This document shows positions 44,843-53,961 of a stretch of DNA of 64,000 nucleotides, piece after piece; positions within the stretch are counted from its first letter, which is position 1; every line of letters begins with the position of its first letter. The position numbers were made by a program, and so were the translations under genes. Origin of the DNA: G965267425 sp965267425 (GTDB lineage Bacteria > Bacteroidota > Bacteroidia > Flavobacteriales_E > Vicingaceae). A model generated the notes under the pieces. It was given only the letters and a program-made list of their open reading frames with translations, was not told the DNA's origin and searched no databases. The DNA lies in assembly GCA_965267425.1 (NCBI GenBank), contig OZ253959.1, positions 2,852,001 through 2,916,000 of the forward strand, in the 5' to 3' direction.

Positions 44843-45874
44843 CTAATCTTCGAAATTATCGTGAAGATCAATCCATTTTTTTGAAGTAAAACTGTGAATA
44901 ATTCCCACTCCTAAATAGTAGTAAAATAGTTTTTTGGTTTTAACCGTCCAAATAATGAATAATAGCAGAATACCTTTAAAGAAAAGTGCTAAATACATCA
45001 TAATAGCGGCTAGTGATTTATCAAGATCTGTGGAGGTATCACCCAAATCAAAAAATCCGTACACCGCTTGTATGGCGGCGTATACATACAAACTAAAATA
45101 AATCCATACTGGCGCATTAATTAACTTACTATCTAGCCTTCCTATTAATAAAGCAATTATCGCACCACCAATGACGCCACTTGCTATTGAGAATATATTA
45201 TGGATATTGGACACCGTCTCTATATTACTCTCATAAAATCTCAGGATCAATTCCAATATTGTAATACCAATCATAATGGCAAGATATGGCATCCATGTGC
45301 TGAGATGATTTGAATTTTCGGTTTTTGCAGGAAAACTTAATGTAATGTAGCAATATAGTATCATTAAGCTGGTGAGATTATTTGCAAGATTTTTTCCCCA
45401 ATCAAACAATATTTTAATCCCCTCATTTCCGGAAATTAATTCAATTAGAATTATTAAGTAGAGAAAGATCCAACAAAGCCACGTCCCAATCCAGAATTTA
45501 TTGAATTGTTTAATTTCATTGTTTGCTCTTTTATACAGTTTATTCACCCGCACTGATGGAGAATCGCCGCTTGGTGCATTTTTAAATGTCAATGCATTAT
45601 GAAGATTGATCAATTTATCTTCATTTTTAGGAACATTTAATTTCACTTTCATTGCGAACGCTATAACAAATAACCCCAATACCATATGACATACTGCATT
45701 TGCTCTTAATAAGATATCTGTCGAAACTTCACTGATTCCCGGTATTTTAGATATAATTAGTACACAGGCACTTACAAATGAACCAAGGGTGATAATTAGT
45801 GCTACAAATTCGTTCAGAGGTTTGCGAAATGATATTGCCCAATGATTAAAGTCATTTAAATATTTATCTCTCAT
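44843..45874 (-). CDS. Multi-pass membrane protein of unknown function
   Basis: The 343-residue protein has about eight hydrophobic segments: two near the N-terminus (FVALIITLGSFVSACVLII and a second at about 50), then about 130-150, 165-180, 195-215, 225-250, 255-275 and 295-320. No catalytic motif or family is recognised. It lies 154 bp upstream of the reverse transcriptase on the same strand, too far for a tight operon. A role as partner of the RT (membrane effector) is possible but unsupported. Confidence 0.6.
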   Translation of the reverse strand: MRDKYLNDFNHWAISFRKPLNEFVALIITLGSFVSACVLIISKIPGISEVSTDILLRANAVCHMVLGLFVIAFAMKVKLNVPKNEDKLINLHNALTFKNAPSGDSPSVRVNKLYKRANNEIKQFNKFWIGTWLCWIFLYLIILIELISGNEGIKILFDWGKNLANNLTSLMILYCYITLSFPAKTENSNHLSTWMPYLAIMIGITILELILRFYESNIETVSNIHNIFSIASGVIGGAIIALLIGRLDSKLINAPVWIYFSLYVYAAIQAVYGFFDLGDTSTDLDKSLAAIMMYLALFFKGILLLFIIWTVKTKKLFYYYLGVGIIHSFTSKKWIDLHDNFED

Positions 45875-46000
45875 CGATCCATAATATTTTACATTAACTA
45901 TATCTATTATCTGTAGTTATATCAATATAACCTATCTTGTGTCGTTTGATAAATCCAAGGTTCAACAGATAGAGCCCAAGCCTAAAGAATTAAAAAAGTA

Positions 46001-47125
46001 TTAATCTAATTCAAGTTTTGGCGTGCTGATACTTGAAGGTATTTTAATTCCTTTATTCTTCCCGTCTCCTACGCGAACAGTTTTAAGGGCTGAATATTTT
46101 TGATTGTTATTTAGATTTCGCACCTCTATATATGTAAATGTCCAATCATCCAAGTACTTATTACCTTTAATTTTCCGTTTTCGACTTATTTGCGCTTTTA
46201 GTTGAACATGAGTGATTTCTCCTAAATATTGATTAGTCTTTACAAAGAAATTGTTTGTAGCTCCTTTCTCCCTGTCATCTAAATTCAAATTATCTAAGCT
46301 TATCCACCTAGTACTTCCATTTTTTCCAAAAAGCTTACAAAATATCGCATCATCTGTGCCATGATGCTTTCCTGCACCCGTCTTTGTTGTTATTTTATAA
46401 ACATACGGCCCGGGAGGGATAGGATTAATTTTAGGACGGGCAATAAACTCAATAACATTCGGACTGTTAAAATCAGAAGGTCCAAATGAACTACCCACTG
46501 GATTGATATTTATTGAAATTGATTCATCTAAATACATTGGATCTCTACTTGCCATAAATGATTTAACATCACCGAAACCATTACCTATCTTGAGTTTAAA
46601 ATTCTTAGACGCTCTCATTCTTCCAGACCAAGTAAGAGGTAGTTCCGCATTTAAGCGTATTTCAATTGGTCCATTAGAACTACTCCTGGGTGGATTCCAA
46701 TATGCCGTAAAATGAAGACTTGTATGATCACTAGAAGGTTCTGAAATTATTGACAATCCATCTAAAACATTATTTACCAAACACGTTTTTACCACTCCAG
46801 CGCTGATCTCGGTGATTCTTTCTATGGTTCTTGTTTTAAAAATCATCGAACTTGTAGCACCCATTAATACTTTTTCAACTTCTTTCTTATAATTCTCCCA
46901 CCCTTGACTTGAATATTCTGCACCAAAATCAATCATCATCTGTTCTAATGGAAAACCTGCTTCAGCAGCGATGGACTTTGCTTTACTGAAACTTTTCTTA
47001 ATTATGCTTTTGGTGTAGTTCAAATAAGAAGACGTAAATTGTGAACTAGAAATCTCTGTTTGGTTCCCCAATTTCAATGCCTGAGAAAAACCTTCTATTA
47101 AAATCGAACATGTATTTTGATTCAT
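46001..47125 (-). CDS. PLAT/LH2-domain protein without signal peptide
   Basis: The 374-residue protein has a helical N-terminal third and a beta-rich centre. Residues about 240-340 look like a PLAT/LH2 beta-sandwich (YVYKITTKTGAGKHHGTDDA, then FFVKTNQYLGEITHVQL and DDWTFTYIEV). PLAT domains bind lipid or protein partners, mostly in eukaryotic lipoxygenases and lipases and occasionally in bacteria. No enzyme domain or secretion signal is seen. It is an accessory gene between the membrane protein and the amidohydrolase. Confidence 0.6.
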   Translation of the reverse strand: MNQNTCSILIEGFSQALKLGNQTEISSSQFTSSYLNYTKSIIKKSFSKAKSIAAEAGFPLEQMMIDFGAEYSSQGWENYKKEVEKVLMGATSSMIFKTRTIERITEISAGVVKTCLVNNVLDGLSIISEPSSDHTSLHFTAYWNPPRSSSNGPIEIRLNAELPLTWSGRMRASKNFKLKIGNGFGDVKSFMASRDPMYLDESISININPVGSSFGPSDFNSPNVIEFIARPKINPIPPGPYVYKITTKTGAGKHHGTDDAIFCKLFGKNGSTRWISLDNLNLDDREKGATNNFFVKTNQYLGEITHVQLKAQISRKRKIKGNKYLDDWTFTYIEVRNLNNNQKYSALKTVRVGDGKNKGIKIPSSISTPKLELD

Positions 47126-47270
47126 AATGATATTTGCCTTATTTTAATGTTAACGTTTATCTGTTAGAGCACCAGTCGAATTGGTCTACAAATTATGCGA
47201 TGCTAACTCAAGAACTAAATTGGATTAGTCCAACTCAATCACAGTAAAAATAATCAGTGGCTTAGGGTAT

Positions 47271-47298
47271 TAAAATACCCAAGGTTGGGCATTTTTAT
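47271..47298 (+). repeat. Hairpin repeat H2
   Basis: ATACCCAA-GG-TTGGGCAT followed by T5 matches H3 (48859) in 22 of 24 bases. A second small hairpin GGGTATT-AA-AATACCC overlaps its left side (47265-47280). It lies between the amidohydrolase 3' end and the PLAT gene and may also serve as a terminator. Confidence 0.65.
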
Positions 47299-47342
47299 TT
47301 ACACCACTTGAACTGTGTTTAACTTATGCAAGGAATGGTTTT

Positions 47343-48809
47343 CTAATTAAATTTTGTTTTTAAAAACCTTTGAGGATTATCTCTTGCAATCATCATGAAA
47401 AGATCCTCTCCCAAATAGCTTCTCAAATTGTGATACAAATTCTTGTCTACTTCTTTTTGCGAGACAACATAAAAATCTGTACCAAACAAAATCTTATCAC
47501 AAATCTTAGAGTCTTGGAGAATATATTTTAATAAAGGGAATAACTTTTCATTATATAAAATGTAGCTTACATCTGAATATAAATTTTCGTATTGAATTAG
47601 TAAATCATAAATAATTGATAACCAACTTGAATTCCACCATATGGTTCTCCTACTTCCATGGTTGAGTGTATTTTTTCTCTCAAGGTATTGAGATTTTGAG
47701 ACTGGAGATATATTATTATTGTAATCATTCCAAACGTCTTTCTGGTATTTTTCCCATTGATCTGTTCCTCCAAAATGGGCTAAGCAAATTTTCAATTTAC
47801 TCAAGTCAATTGATTGATTCAAATACTTTCCAAGTAATTGGGGATCCAATAAACAATGATAATTCAGAGGATGTGTGAAATTAGTGGTCCACTCTGAATT
47901 CCTTTTTTGCTTCAAAGGGATTTTACGCATATCACCGGATTTATGATTAAACTCTAAAATAGGATGATGTTCCCATTCCTTTTTCTTTCTACCTCGATAA
48001 AAAACTATTCCAGGAATGCAATGTGCCATAATTGGAATTTCATATTCTTGTGCAAACTGATACATAGGAATCAGTTCACGATCAAAAGGGTAATATCCTA
48101 AAGCTGGATAAAGTTTAATCCCGTTGAACACCTTCTTTCTAAGCAATGATTTAGCTTTATTACAAAAGTTCTTTTTCCCTTGAAGGTTTTTTGTAGCATT
48201 TAGTCTCCTCGGATCAAGAAAAACGAATGGCAAAAAAGAATCTGGCTGCTTTCGTTTAATCTTTATCAATTCATCCAATTGTTGGAGATAATCAATTCTG
48301 GGTTTGCCTGCACACATATATTCCATATCCATACTTAGAATTGTAAAACTGGTTTCAGGAGGGTAGTTTTTTTTTAAAAATCGAAAAATTGAAGCTTGGT
48401 TTTTATAATGAATTGAATACCTCGCCATGGTCAAAAATCTATCCATTAATTCCTTGACTCTGTTATTAAAGATTTTGTCTAAGCCAAGAATTTTCTTGAT
48501 TTTGCTAAAAACCCATTGAATGAACATTCTCGTAAGAACAAATACAATCCAAAGTATGCGGGTCCATTTTAAAAAATCAGCCATACGATAAACAATTCGT
48601 TCTGTTCTGTGATAGAAGAATCGAAAGTTCTTATTACCTCGTTTTGTGAAATTTTTAAAGTACCATTTTACAAAATTAATAGTGAATATTTTATAAAGCG
48701 GCCAAGGTAACAACGCTTTTCCAAATTCGTTAGGCACATGGTCAATTGTAAATACGTGTGCATGGGCATTTATAATTTGACTCTTTTTATCTTTTGATAA
48801 ATTAACCAT
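47343..48809 (-). CDS. Amidohydrolase-superfamily metal-dependent hydrolase
   Basis: The 488-residue protein starts with the HxH metal motif NAHAHVF (His16, His18) of the amidohydrolase_2 TIM barrel. Later it has IMAHCIPG (third His), LAHFGG and FGTDFY (the metal-binding Asp). The insertion at about 45-130 is long, basic and rich in Phe/Trp with a hydrophobic stretch, which could associate with the membrane. The substrate is unknown. It is bracketed by the hairpin repeats H2 and H3, suggesting it arrived as a unit. Confidence 0.75.
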   Translation of the reverse strand: MVNLSKDKKSQIINAHAHVFTIDHVPNEFGKALLPWPLYKIFTINFVKWYFKNFTKRGNKNFRFFYHRTERIVYRMADFLKWTRILWIVFVLTRMFIQWVFSKIKKILGLDKIFNNRVKELMDRFLTMARYSIHYKNQASIFRFLKKNYPPETSFTILSMDMEYMCAGKPRIDYLQQLDELIKIKRKQPDSFLPFVFLDPRRLNATKNLQGKKNFCNKAKSLLRKKVFNGIKLYPALGYYPFDRELIPMYQFAQEYEIPIMAHCIPGIVFYRGRKKKEWEHHPILEFNHKSGDMRKIPLKQKRNSEWTTNFTHPLNYHCLLDPQLLGKYLNQSIDLSKLKICLAHFGGTDQWEKYQKDVWNDYNNNISPVSKSQYLERKNTLNHGSRRTIWWNSSWLSIIYDLLIQYENLYSDVSYILYNEKLFPLLKYILQDSKICDKILFGTDFYVVSQKEVDKNLYHNLRSYLGEDLFMMIARDNPQRFLKTKFN

Positions 48810-48858
48810 TTCCTATGGTAAAAATGAATTATGGCAAAATGAGCAGGTAATTTCAAAC

Positions 48859-48888
48859 AATCAATACCCAATCTTGGGCATTTTTATA
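48859..48888 (+). repeat. Hairpin repeat H3
   Basis: AATCAATACCCAA, TC, then TTGGGCATTTTTAT; a direct partner of H2 and an inverted partner of H1. It sits about 50 bp upstream of the amidohydrolase start. Confidence 0.65.
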
Positions 48889-48906
48889 GAATCAAAAGAA
48901 TAGTTT

Positions 48907-49056
48907 GTTGACGGTTTTCCTTTACCATTCTTTAAATCATCTCTAATAATCGATAATTCAAATCTGAGGAATTAGGAGGTATCCCTTGTTTACTTTCTAG
49001 TTAATTGTTCAAACACTAAAAACCTGTAATACCCGACTTGGAGCTAGTTGAGCAAC
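48907..49056 (+). repeat. Element end E4, right border of the island
   Basis: GTTGACGGTTTT and CTTTACCATTC recur here, and exactly 141 bp after the GTTGACG box comes TTGAGCAAC within GAGCTAGTTGAGCAAC (49041-49056), a degenerate tRNA-Gln tail. No hairpin follows. From here on the genes look like core chromosome, so I place the island's right border at about 49056. Confidence 0.65.
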
Positions 49057-49093
49057 AACAATAAATTCACTCTTTTTAGTATTTACAAATACC

Positions 49094-49480
49094 TCACCAA
49101 ACAAACCCAAAAAAAGCCAACACCAACCCAAGAATCAAGGTTAAGGGCTGCAAATACCACATCAGTTTGTCTTTATGAAAAATGCTGTCTTTGTAACGTG
49201 CAAAGCTATTGGGAAAGATCAACAAGACCACACCTTTGATCAACGCAATCCAACCTATCACCGTAATGATAGTAGTCCAGTCCGCTTTCCATGTATGGTG
49301 ATAATGAAGAATCAAATAGCCAAAGACCACAGCCATAAATCCGCCATATAATAAAACAGCTGAATTATCTATGAGTTCGGGTATGGCTTTTCGGTAAAAT
49401 CCATTGCTAAACAAAAGTCCTAAGCCAAAGGAAACATAAACAATGGCTAAAATTCGTGCGACGATGATTGAAGTATCCAT
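49094..49480 (-). CDS. Small four-helix membrane protein
   Basis: The 128-residue protein has four hydrophobic segments (IIVARILAIVYVSFGLGLLF, LLYGGFMAVVFGYLIL, IITVIGWIALIKGVVLLIF, LTLILGLVLAFFGFVW). The family is not recognised. Starts at the ATG at 49480; it is divergent from the SDR gene. Confidence 0.65.
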   Translation of the reverse strand: MDTSIIVARILAIVYVSFGLGLLFSNGFYRKAIPELIDNSAVLLYGGFMAVVFGYLILHYHHTWKADWTTIITVIGWIALIKGVVLLIFPNSFARYKDSIFHKDKLMWYLQPLTLILGLVLAFFGFVW

Positions 49481-49681
49481 GATGTTGTAAAGATTGTTTA
49501 CCTAAATGTAGCCATCACCCACCTTGCTGAGTATGACCGAAATCGGCAGAATCAATGATGCTCGTCAGAAAGCGTTCACTGCACAGGATGAAATCAAAAG
49601 AAAATCCTTCCACCTTAAAATATCAAAAGCTGTCGTTCGTCTTTGACAGTATAACACTTCTACTAAACTAAATCGTATCAA

Positions 49682-50515
49682 ATGAATAAAACCGTTTTAA
49701 TTACAGGTTCCAGCACAGGAATAGGCCGTGCTGCTGCTATCAAATTTCAAAATGAAGGATGGAATGTCATCGCAACCATGCGAAGCCCTCAAAATGAAAC
49801 TGAACTCAATCAACTCGATAATGTTTTGGTAAACCGATTGGATGTGCAAGATCAAGCATCCATTACCAATGCCATTCAAGAAGGAATAGACAAATTCGGA
49901 AAAATTGACGTTGTGGTGAACAATGCCGGATATGGTTTGATGGGCACCTTTGAATCTGCGAACAGAGAAAGCGTTCAACGCCAATATGATGTGAATGTTT
50001 TCGGATTATTCGATGTAACACGTGCGGCTTTGCCTCATTTCCGTAAAAACAAAAGTGGAATGTTCATCAACATTTCATCCGTAGGCGGAAGAATGACTTT
50101 CCCTTTGATATCGCTTTACCATTCCACCAAATTCGCTGTCGAAGGATTTAGTGAATGTCTTCGATATGAACTTGCTCCATTGGGCGTTGGTGTGAAAATA
50201 GTTGAACCGGGTGCCATTGCAACTGATTTTGGTTCGCGTTCCATGGATTTTCAACACGATGAGTCATTGGAAGAATACAATGCATTTGTGGGAACCACCA
50301 TGGAATCGTTTGAGCAAATGATGAATCCGGATAACATGAGCAAACCAGACATGGTAGCTGATGTGATTTTCACCGCGGCTACAGATGAAACAAACCAGTT
50401 GAGATACCATGCAGGTGCGGATGCCGAGCAATTCCTTACCGCGCGTTCTCAAATGAATGATCAAGATTTTTTCGAAATGATCAATAGTCAAATGCTGGGA
50501 AAGGCACATAGCTAA
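49682..50515 (+). CDS. Short-chain dehydrogenase/reductase
   Basis: The 277-residue classical SDR shows cofactor motif TGSSTGIG (8-15), NNAG (80-83), the catalytic Ser at 132/133 (NISSVGG), and Tyr146 and Lys150 in YHSTK. It oxidises or reduces an alcohol/ketone with NAD(P); Arg34 after the second strand (TMRSP) favours NADP. The substrate is unknown. Followed by a terminator. Confidence 0.92.
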   Translation: MNKTVLITGSSTGIGRAAAIKFQNEGWNVIATMRSPQNETELNQLDNVLVNRLDVQDQASITNAIQEGIDKFGKIDVVVNNAGYGLMGTFESANRESVQRQYDVNVFGLFDVTRAALPHFRKNKSGMFINISSVGGRMTFPLISLYHSTKFAVEGFSECLRYELAPLGVGVKIVEPGAIATDFGSRSMDFQHDESLEEYNAFVGTTMESFEQMMNPDNMSKPDMVADVIFTAATDETNQLRYHAGADAEQFLTARSQMNDQDFFEMINSQMLGKAHS

Positions 50516-50536
50516 TATTTATTCCCCAACCCAAGC

Positions 50537-50572
50537 AAAATCCCTTTGAATATTTTTCGAAGGGATTTTTTT
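50537..50572 (+). terminator. Terminator of the SDR gene
   Basis: AAAATCCCTTTGAA pairs with TTCGAAGGGATTTT (one mismatch), followed by T-run. Confidence 0.8.
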
Positions 50573-50708
50573 GATCAAAGAGGTCTATATTACCATCCAT
50601 AACACTTGTATCCCCTTTTCAATTCGAATCCAATAATGCCACGCAAATGATTCATTTGATGAATTATTTCTGCATGAATGAGTTACCTTAGAGTAAAATC
50701 GAACCCCT

Positions 50709-51419
50709 GTGAAAAACGTGCTCATCATAGAAGATGACAAGGATATTGTCGAACTTTTGAAAGTTCACCTTGAGGATTTGGAATGTTCGGTTTCATGGAG
50801 TGGAGATGGTTTAGAGGGGTTGAAAATGGCAAAAGAAGGAGAATTTGATTTGCTGATTTTGGATTTGATGTTGCCAGGAATGAATGGCCTTGAGATTTGC
50901 AAACAAGTACGACAGGAGCAAAACTATACGCCCATTCTTATGCTGACGGCTAAAGTGGAAGAAATGGACAGGATATTGGGGTTGGAATTGGGAGCGGACG
51001 ATTATCTGACCAAGCCTTTTAGTGTCAGGGAATTTGTATCACGAGTAAAAGCAATATTCAGAAGGGTAGATATGATCATGGATACCATGTCTTCCAACAA
51101 AATGAAAACCATTCGTTTTAAAAAATTCGAAATCGATTTGGAGTCGAGAAAAGTGGTGATCCATGGTAATAAAGTGGCACTGACGCCCAAGGAGTTTGAT
51201 CTGCTTTCATTGATGGCACGAAACCCCGGTCGCAGTTATAAGCGAGATGAGTTGTTGAACCTGGTTTGGGGGTATGAATTTTCAGGCTTTGAACATACGG
51301 TGAATTCGCATATCAATCGGTTGAGAAGTAAAATTGAAAAGGATATCTCCAACCCTGAATTCATCTTGACACAATGGGGGGTTGGGTATCGATTTAACGA
51401 AGAAATTGAACAGCTATGA
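50709..51419 (+). CDS. OmpR-family response regulator
   Basis: The 236-residue protein has a receiver domain with acidic pocket Asp9/Asp10, phosphoacceptor Asp52 (LLILDLMLPG), Thr80 and Lys102 (LTKPF), then a winged helix (LTPKEFDLLSLMARNPG, HINRLRSKIE). The start codon is GTG; the sequence right after it (KNVLIIEDD) is the canonical first strand, so it is secure. It overlaps the kinase gene by 4 bp (ATGA). Confidence 0.95.
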   Translation: MKNVLIIEDDKDIVELLKVHLEDLECSVSWSGDGLEGLKMAKEGEFDLLILDLMLPGMNGLEICKQVRQEQNYTPILMLTAKVEEMDRILGLELGADDYLTKPFSVREFVSRVKAIFRRVDMIMDTMSSNKMKTIRFKKFEIDLESRKVVIHGNKVALTPKEFDLLSLMARNPGRSYKRDELLNLVWGYEFSGFEHTVNSHINRLRSKIEKDISNPEFILTQWGVGYRFNEEIEQL

Positions 51420-52882
51420 GAAAGATTTGGAACAGTCTGTATTGGCGTATTTCGGCATTGTTACTCTTGATTTTTGTGGTATTGGGCCTTTTGTACATAG
51501 TCATCGCGGTAAATTCATCCAGAGAGTATTTTGCCGAGACCACCCAAAAGTTAAATGCGGATGTTGCGGAACATTTGCTTCATGAGGTAAATCCTTTTGT
51601 GGAGGGAAAAGTAAATGAAGATGCCCTGGGTGTTATCATGCATTCCATGATGGCAGTTAATCCAGGAATTGAAGTGTATTTGTTGGATCCTGAAGGCAAT
51701 ATTTTGTCTTATGTGGTTTTGGATAAAAAGGTAAAACTGACCAGTGTCAACATACTTCCCATCAAGGATTTCATCAACACAGAAGGTAAACAATACATCC
51801 TGGGAGATGATCCGAGAATCCCCGAGCGACAAAGCATATTTTCTGCTACCACCATTGAGGCAGATGGTATTCATTTGGGTTATGTATACATGGTTCTGGC
51901 CAGTGAGCAATACGATACCATTGCCGGAGCATTGGAAAACAGTTTTATCCTGAACCTGGCCACAAAATCGTTCATTTTGACATTGCTTTCCGCTTTTGCT
52001 ATTGGCCTGCTTGCCATTTGGTTGTTGACGAAAAACCTGCGAATCATCATTAAAAATGTGCGGCTTTTTGAAAAGGGAAAATTTGATGCCAGAATTCAGA
52101 TTTCATCCAAAGGAGAGCTGGGAGAATTGGCGAATACGTTTAATGGCATGGCCGATACAATTGTCAAAAACATGGATGAGCTCAAGCAAGTGGATTCGTT
52201 GAGACGAGATCTCATAGCCAATATATCGCACGACTTGAGAACGCCTTTGTCGGTGATTCATGGATATGTGGAAACACTCAATATGAAAAACGATCAACTG
52301 GACGAAAAGGCCAAAACAGAATACACAAATATTATCCTGGCCAATACCGAAAAGTTAAAAGCCCGGGTAGACGATCTATTTGAACTCTCCAAGCTGGAAG
52401 CCAATCAGGTAGAATTGAAAGTTGAGCCGTTTTCCATTGGAGAATTGGTGAATGATATGTCGAATAAGTATCAGCTGATTTCTGAAAAGAAGAAGATTTC
52501 GTTTAAGTGGAACATTGATCAACAAAACTCAATGGTAGAGGCGGATCTGGAATTGATTGAACGAGTGCTTCAAAATTTAATTGATAACGCTTTTGAACAT
52601 ACGCCTGAAGGAGGGGATATCCATATTTCCATTGTAAAAAAGCAATACAAAGTTGAGGTCAGTGTGGTCAACTCGGGTTCGTACATTGAAAGTCAAGATA
52701 TTCCTTACTTGTTCGACCGTTATTATAAATCAGCTGATAAAAACAGAAATGAAGGGACTGGATTGGGGTTAGCCATCGTTAAAAACATCCTCGATCTTCA
52801 CAATAGCTTGATAAGTGTCACCAGCAGAAAAGAAGAAGGAACCACGTTCAAATTCGATCTTCCACAGTATACCTTGTCTTAA
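51416..52882 (+). CDS. Sensor histidine kinase with HAMP domain
   Basis: The 488-residue protein has TM1 at about 10-30, a periplasmic sensor to about 180, TM2 at about 185-205, HAMP, a HisKA domain with His272 in NISHDLRTPL, and an ATPase domain with NLIDNAFEHT and GTGLGLAIVK. It pairs with the upstream regulator. A target candidate is the lipoprotein gene that follows after 126 bp, but no binding site is identified. Confidence 0.95.
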   Translation: MRKIWNSLYWRISALLLLIFVVLGLLYIVIAVNSSREYFAETTQKLNADVAEHLLHEVNPFVEGKVNEDALGVIMHSMMAVNPGIEVYLLDPEGNILSYVVLDKKVKLTSVNILPIKDFINTEGKQYILGDDPRIPERQSIFSATTIEADGIHLGYVYMVLASEQYDTIAGALENSFILNLATKSFILTLLSAFAIGLLAIWLLTKNLRIIIKNVRLFEKGKFDARIQISSKGELGELANTFNGMADTIVKNMDELKQVDSLRRDLIANISHDLRTPLSVIHGYVETLNMKNDQLDEKAKTEYTNIILANTEKLKARVDDLFELSKLEANQVELKVEPFSIGELVNDMSNKYQLISEKKKISFKWNIDQQNSMVEADLELIERVLQNLIDNAFEHTPEGGDIHISIVKKQYKVEVSVVNSGSYIESQDIPYLFDRYYKSADKNRNEGTGLGLAIVKNILDLHNSLISVTSRKEEGTTFKFDLPQYTLS

Positions 52883-53008
52883 AAGCATTCCAATAATAGT
52901 TCATTCTTGAATCCGTTTGATGGGCTATGTCACAAAACGGTGTTCTTTTCGTGATCAATTCGTGATAATTTGCCCCAACCTTTGACACAAGAATTAAAAT
53001 AAAGAACT

Positions 53009-53896
53009 ATGAAAAAATCAATTTTATTAATGAGTTCATTGGCCTTAGGTCTAATAGCTTGTGATAAGGATGATGAAGACCCGGTAGTTAGTACCACCTC
53101 AACCATGACACTAGACATTCAAAATTTACAAAATGTCGGTTCCGACTATACGTATGAAGGTTGGATTATTGTAGAAGGTGCGCCTGTGAGTACAGGAACG
53201 TTTAATGTGGACGATAACGGTGATTTGTCACAAACTTCTTTTAGTGTAAATAAAACGGCTTTGTCTTCAGCAACGGCTTTTGTATTATCCATTGAGCCAG
53301 TGCCAGACAGCGATCCACTTCCAAGTGCCATTAAGATTTTGGGAGGAGATTTTTCAGATAATGCTGCCAGTGTTTCCACCGCGCACGGTGCAGCTTTAGG
53401 TGATGATTTCACAACGGCTGCCGGAAATTATATTTTGGCAACACCAACCACTACAGATATGACAGACGAGAACAGTGGTTTGTGGTTTTTGAGTCTGGCT
53501 TCAGGTTCACCTGCTGTTGGATTAACGTTACCAACACTTCCTTCTGGATGGAAATACGAAGGTTGGGCAGTTATCAATGGAAGCCCTGTTACCACAGGTA
53601 CTTTTACCGCTGTTGATGTTGCTGACGATTCTGCTCCTTTTTCAGGTACTGACGCTGATGGACCTACGTTCCCCGGTGAAGATTATGTTATGAATGCACC
53701 ATCAGGTCAGACCTTTCCTACTGATCTAGCAGGTGGTGTAGCAGTTATTTCAATTGAACCGTTTCCAGACAACGATCCGGAACCGTTTCAGTTGAAACCA
53801 TTAATTGGAATGATTTCTTCATCAGCTACGGACCATGTAACGTATAATTTGGATAACAAGTCCATGGACTTTCCTTCGGGAACAGTTACCAGATAA
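53009..53896 (+). CDS. Lipoprotein with two homologous domains
   Basis: The 295-residue protein has a lipobox (LGLIAC, Cys at about 18) followed by an acidic linker. Two halves repeat the motif YEGWIIVEGAPVSTGTF (about 50) and YEGWAVINGSPVTTGTF (about 190), each followed by a segment of the type SIEPxPDxDPxP. The fold resembles anti-sigma-factor-like beta domains of Bacteroidota, with no known ligand. It lies directly after the two-component system and may be sensed or controlled by it. Confidence 0.75.
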   Translation: MKKSILLMSSLALGLIACDKDDEDPVVSTTSTMTLDIQNLQNVGSDYTYEGWIIVEGAPVSTGTFNVDDNGDLSQTSFSVNKTALSSATAFVLSIEPVPDSDPLPSAIKILGGDFSDNAASVSTAHGAALGDDFTTAAGNYILATPTTTDMTDENSGLWFLSLASGSPAVGLTLPTLPSGWKYEGWAVINGSPVTTGTFTAVDVADDSAPFSGTDADGPTFPGEDYVMNAPSGQTFPTDLAGGVAVISIEPFPDNDPEPFQLKPLIGMISSSATDHVTYNLDNKSMDFPSGTVTR

Positions 53897-53920
53897 TTTT
53901 CATTACATAGCCAAAATTGG

Positions 53921-53947
53921 AAAAGCCCCTTGATGGGGCTTTTTTTA
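53921..53947. terminator. Terminator between the lipoprotein and VPS10-like genes
   Basis: AAAAGCCCC-TTGAT-GGGGCTTTT followed by T-run; the A-run on the left lets it serve both converging genes. Confidence 0.88.
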
Positions 53948-53961
53948 TATCCTGAAATTTA

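Noticed and set aside
47160..47215. Possible tRNA D-arm/anticodon remnant (GTTAGAGCACCAGTC)
   Set aside because: The similarity is limited to about 15 bases and no T-arm or acceptor follows; too weak to list.
34163..49056. CRISPR array or transposon ends in the island
   Set aside because: No regularly spaced short repeats with unique spacers and no transposase or terminal inverted repeats were seen; the repeats present are tRNA tails and hairpins.
49048..49239. 63-codon plus-strand frame at the island's right border
   Set aside because: It overlaps the tRNA-tail repeat and the small membrane protein gene on the other strand.
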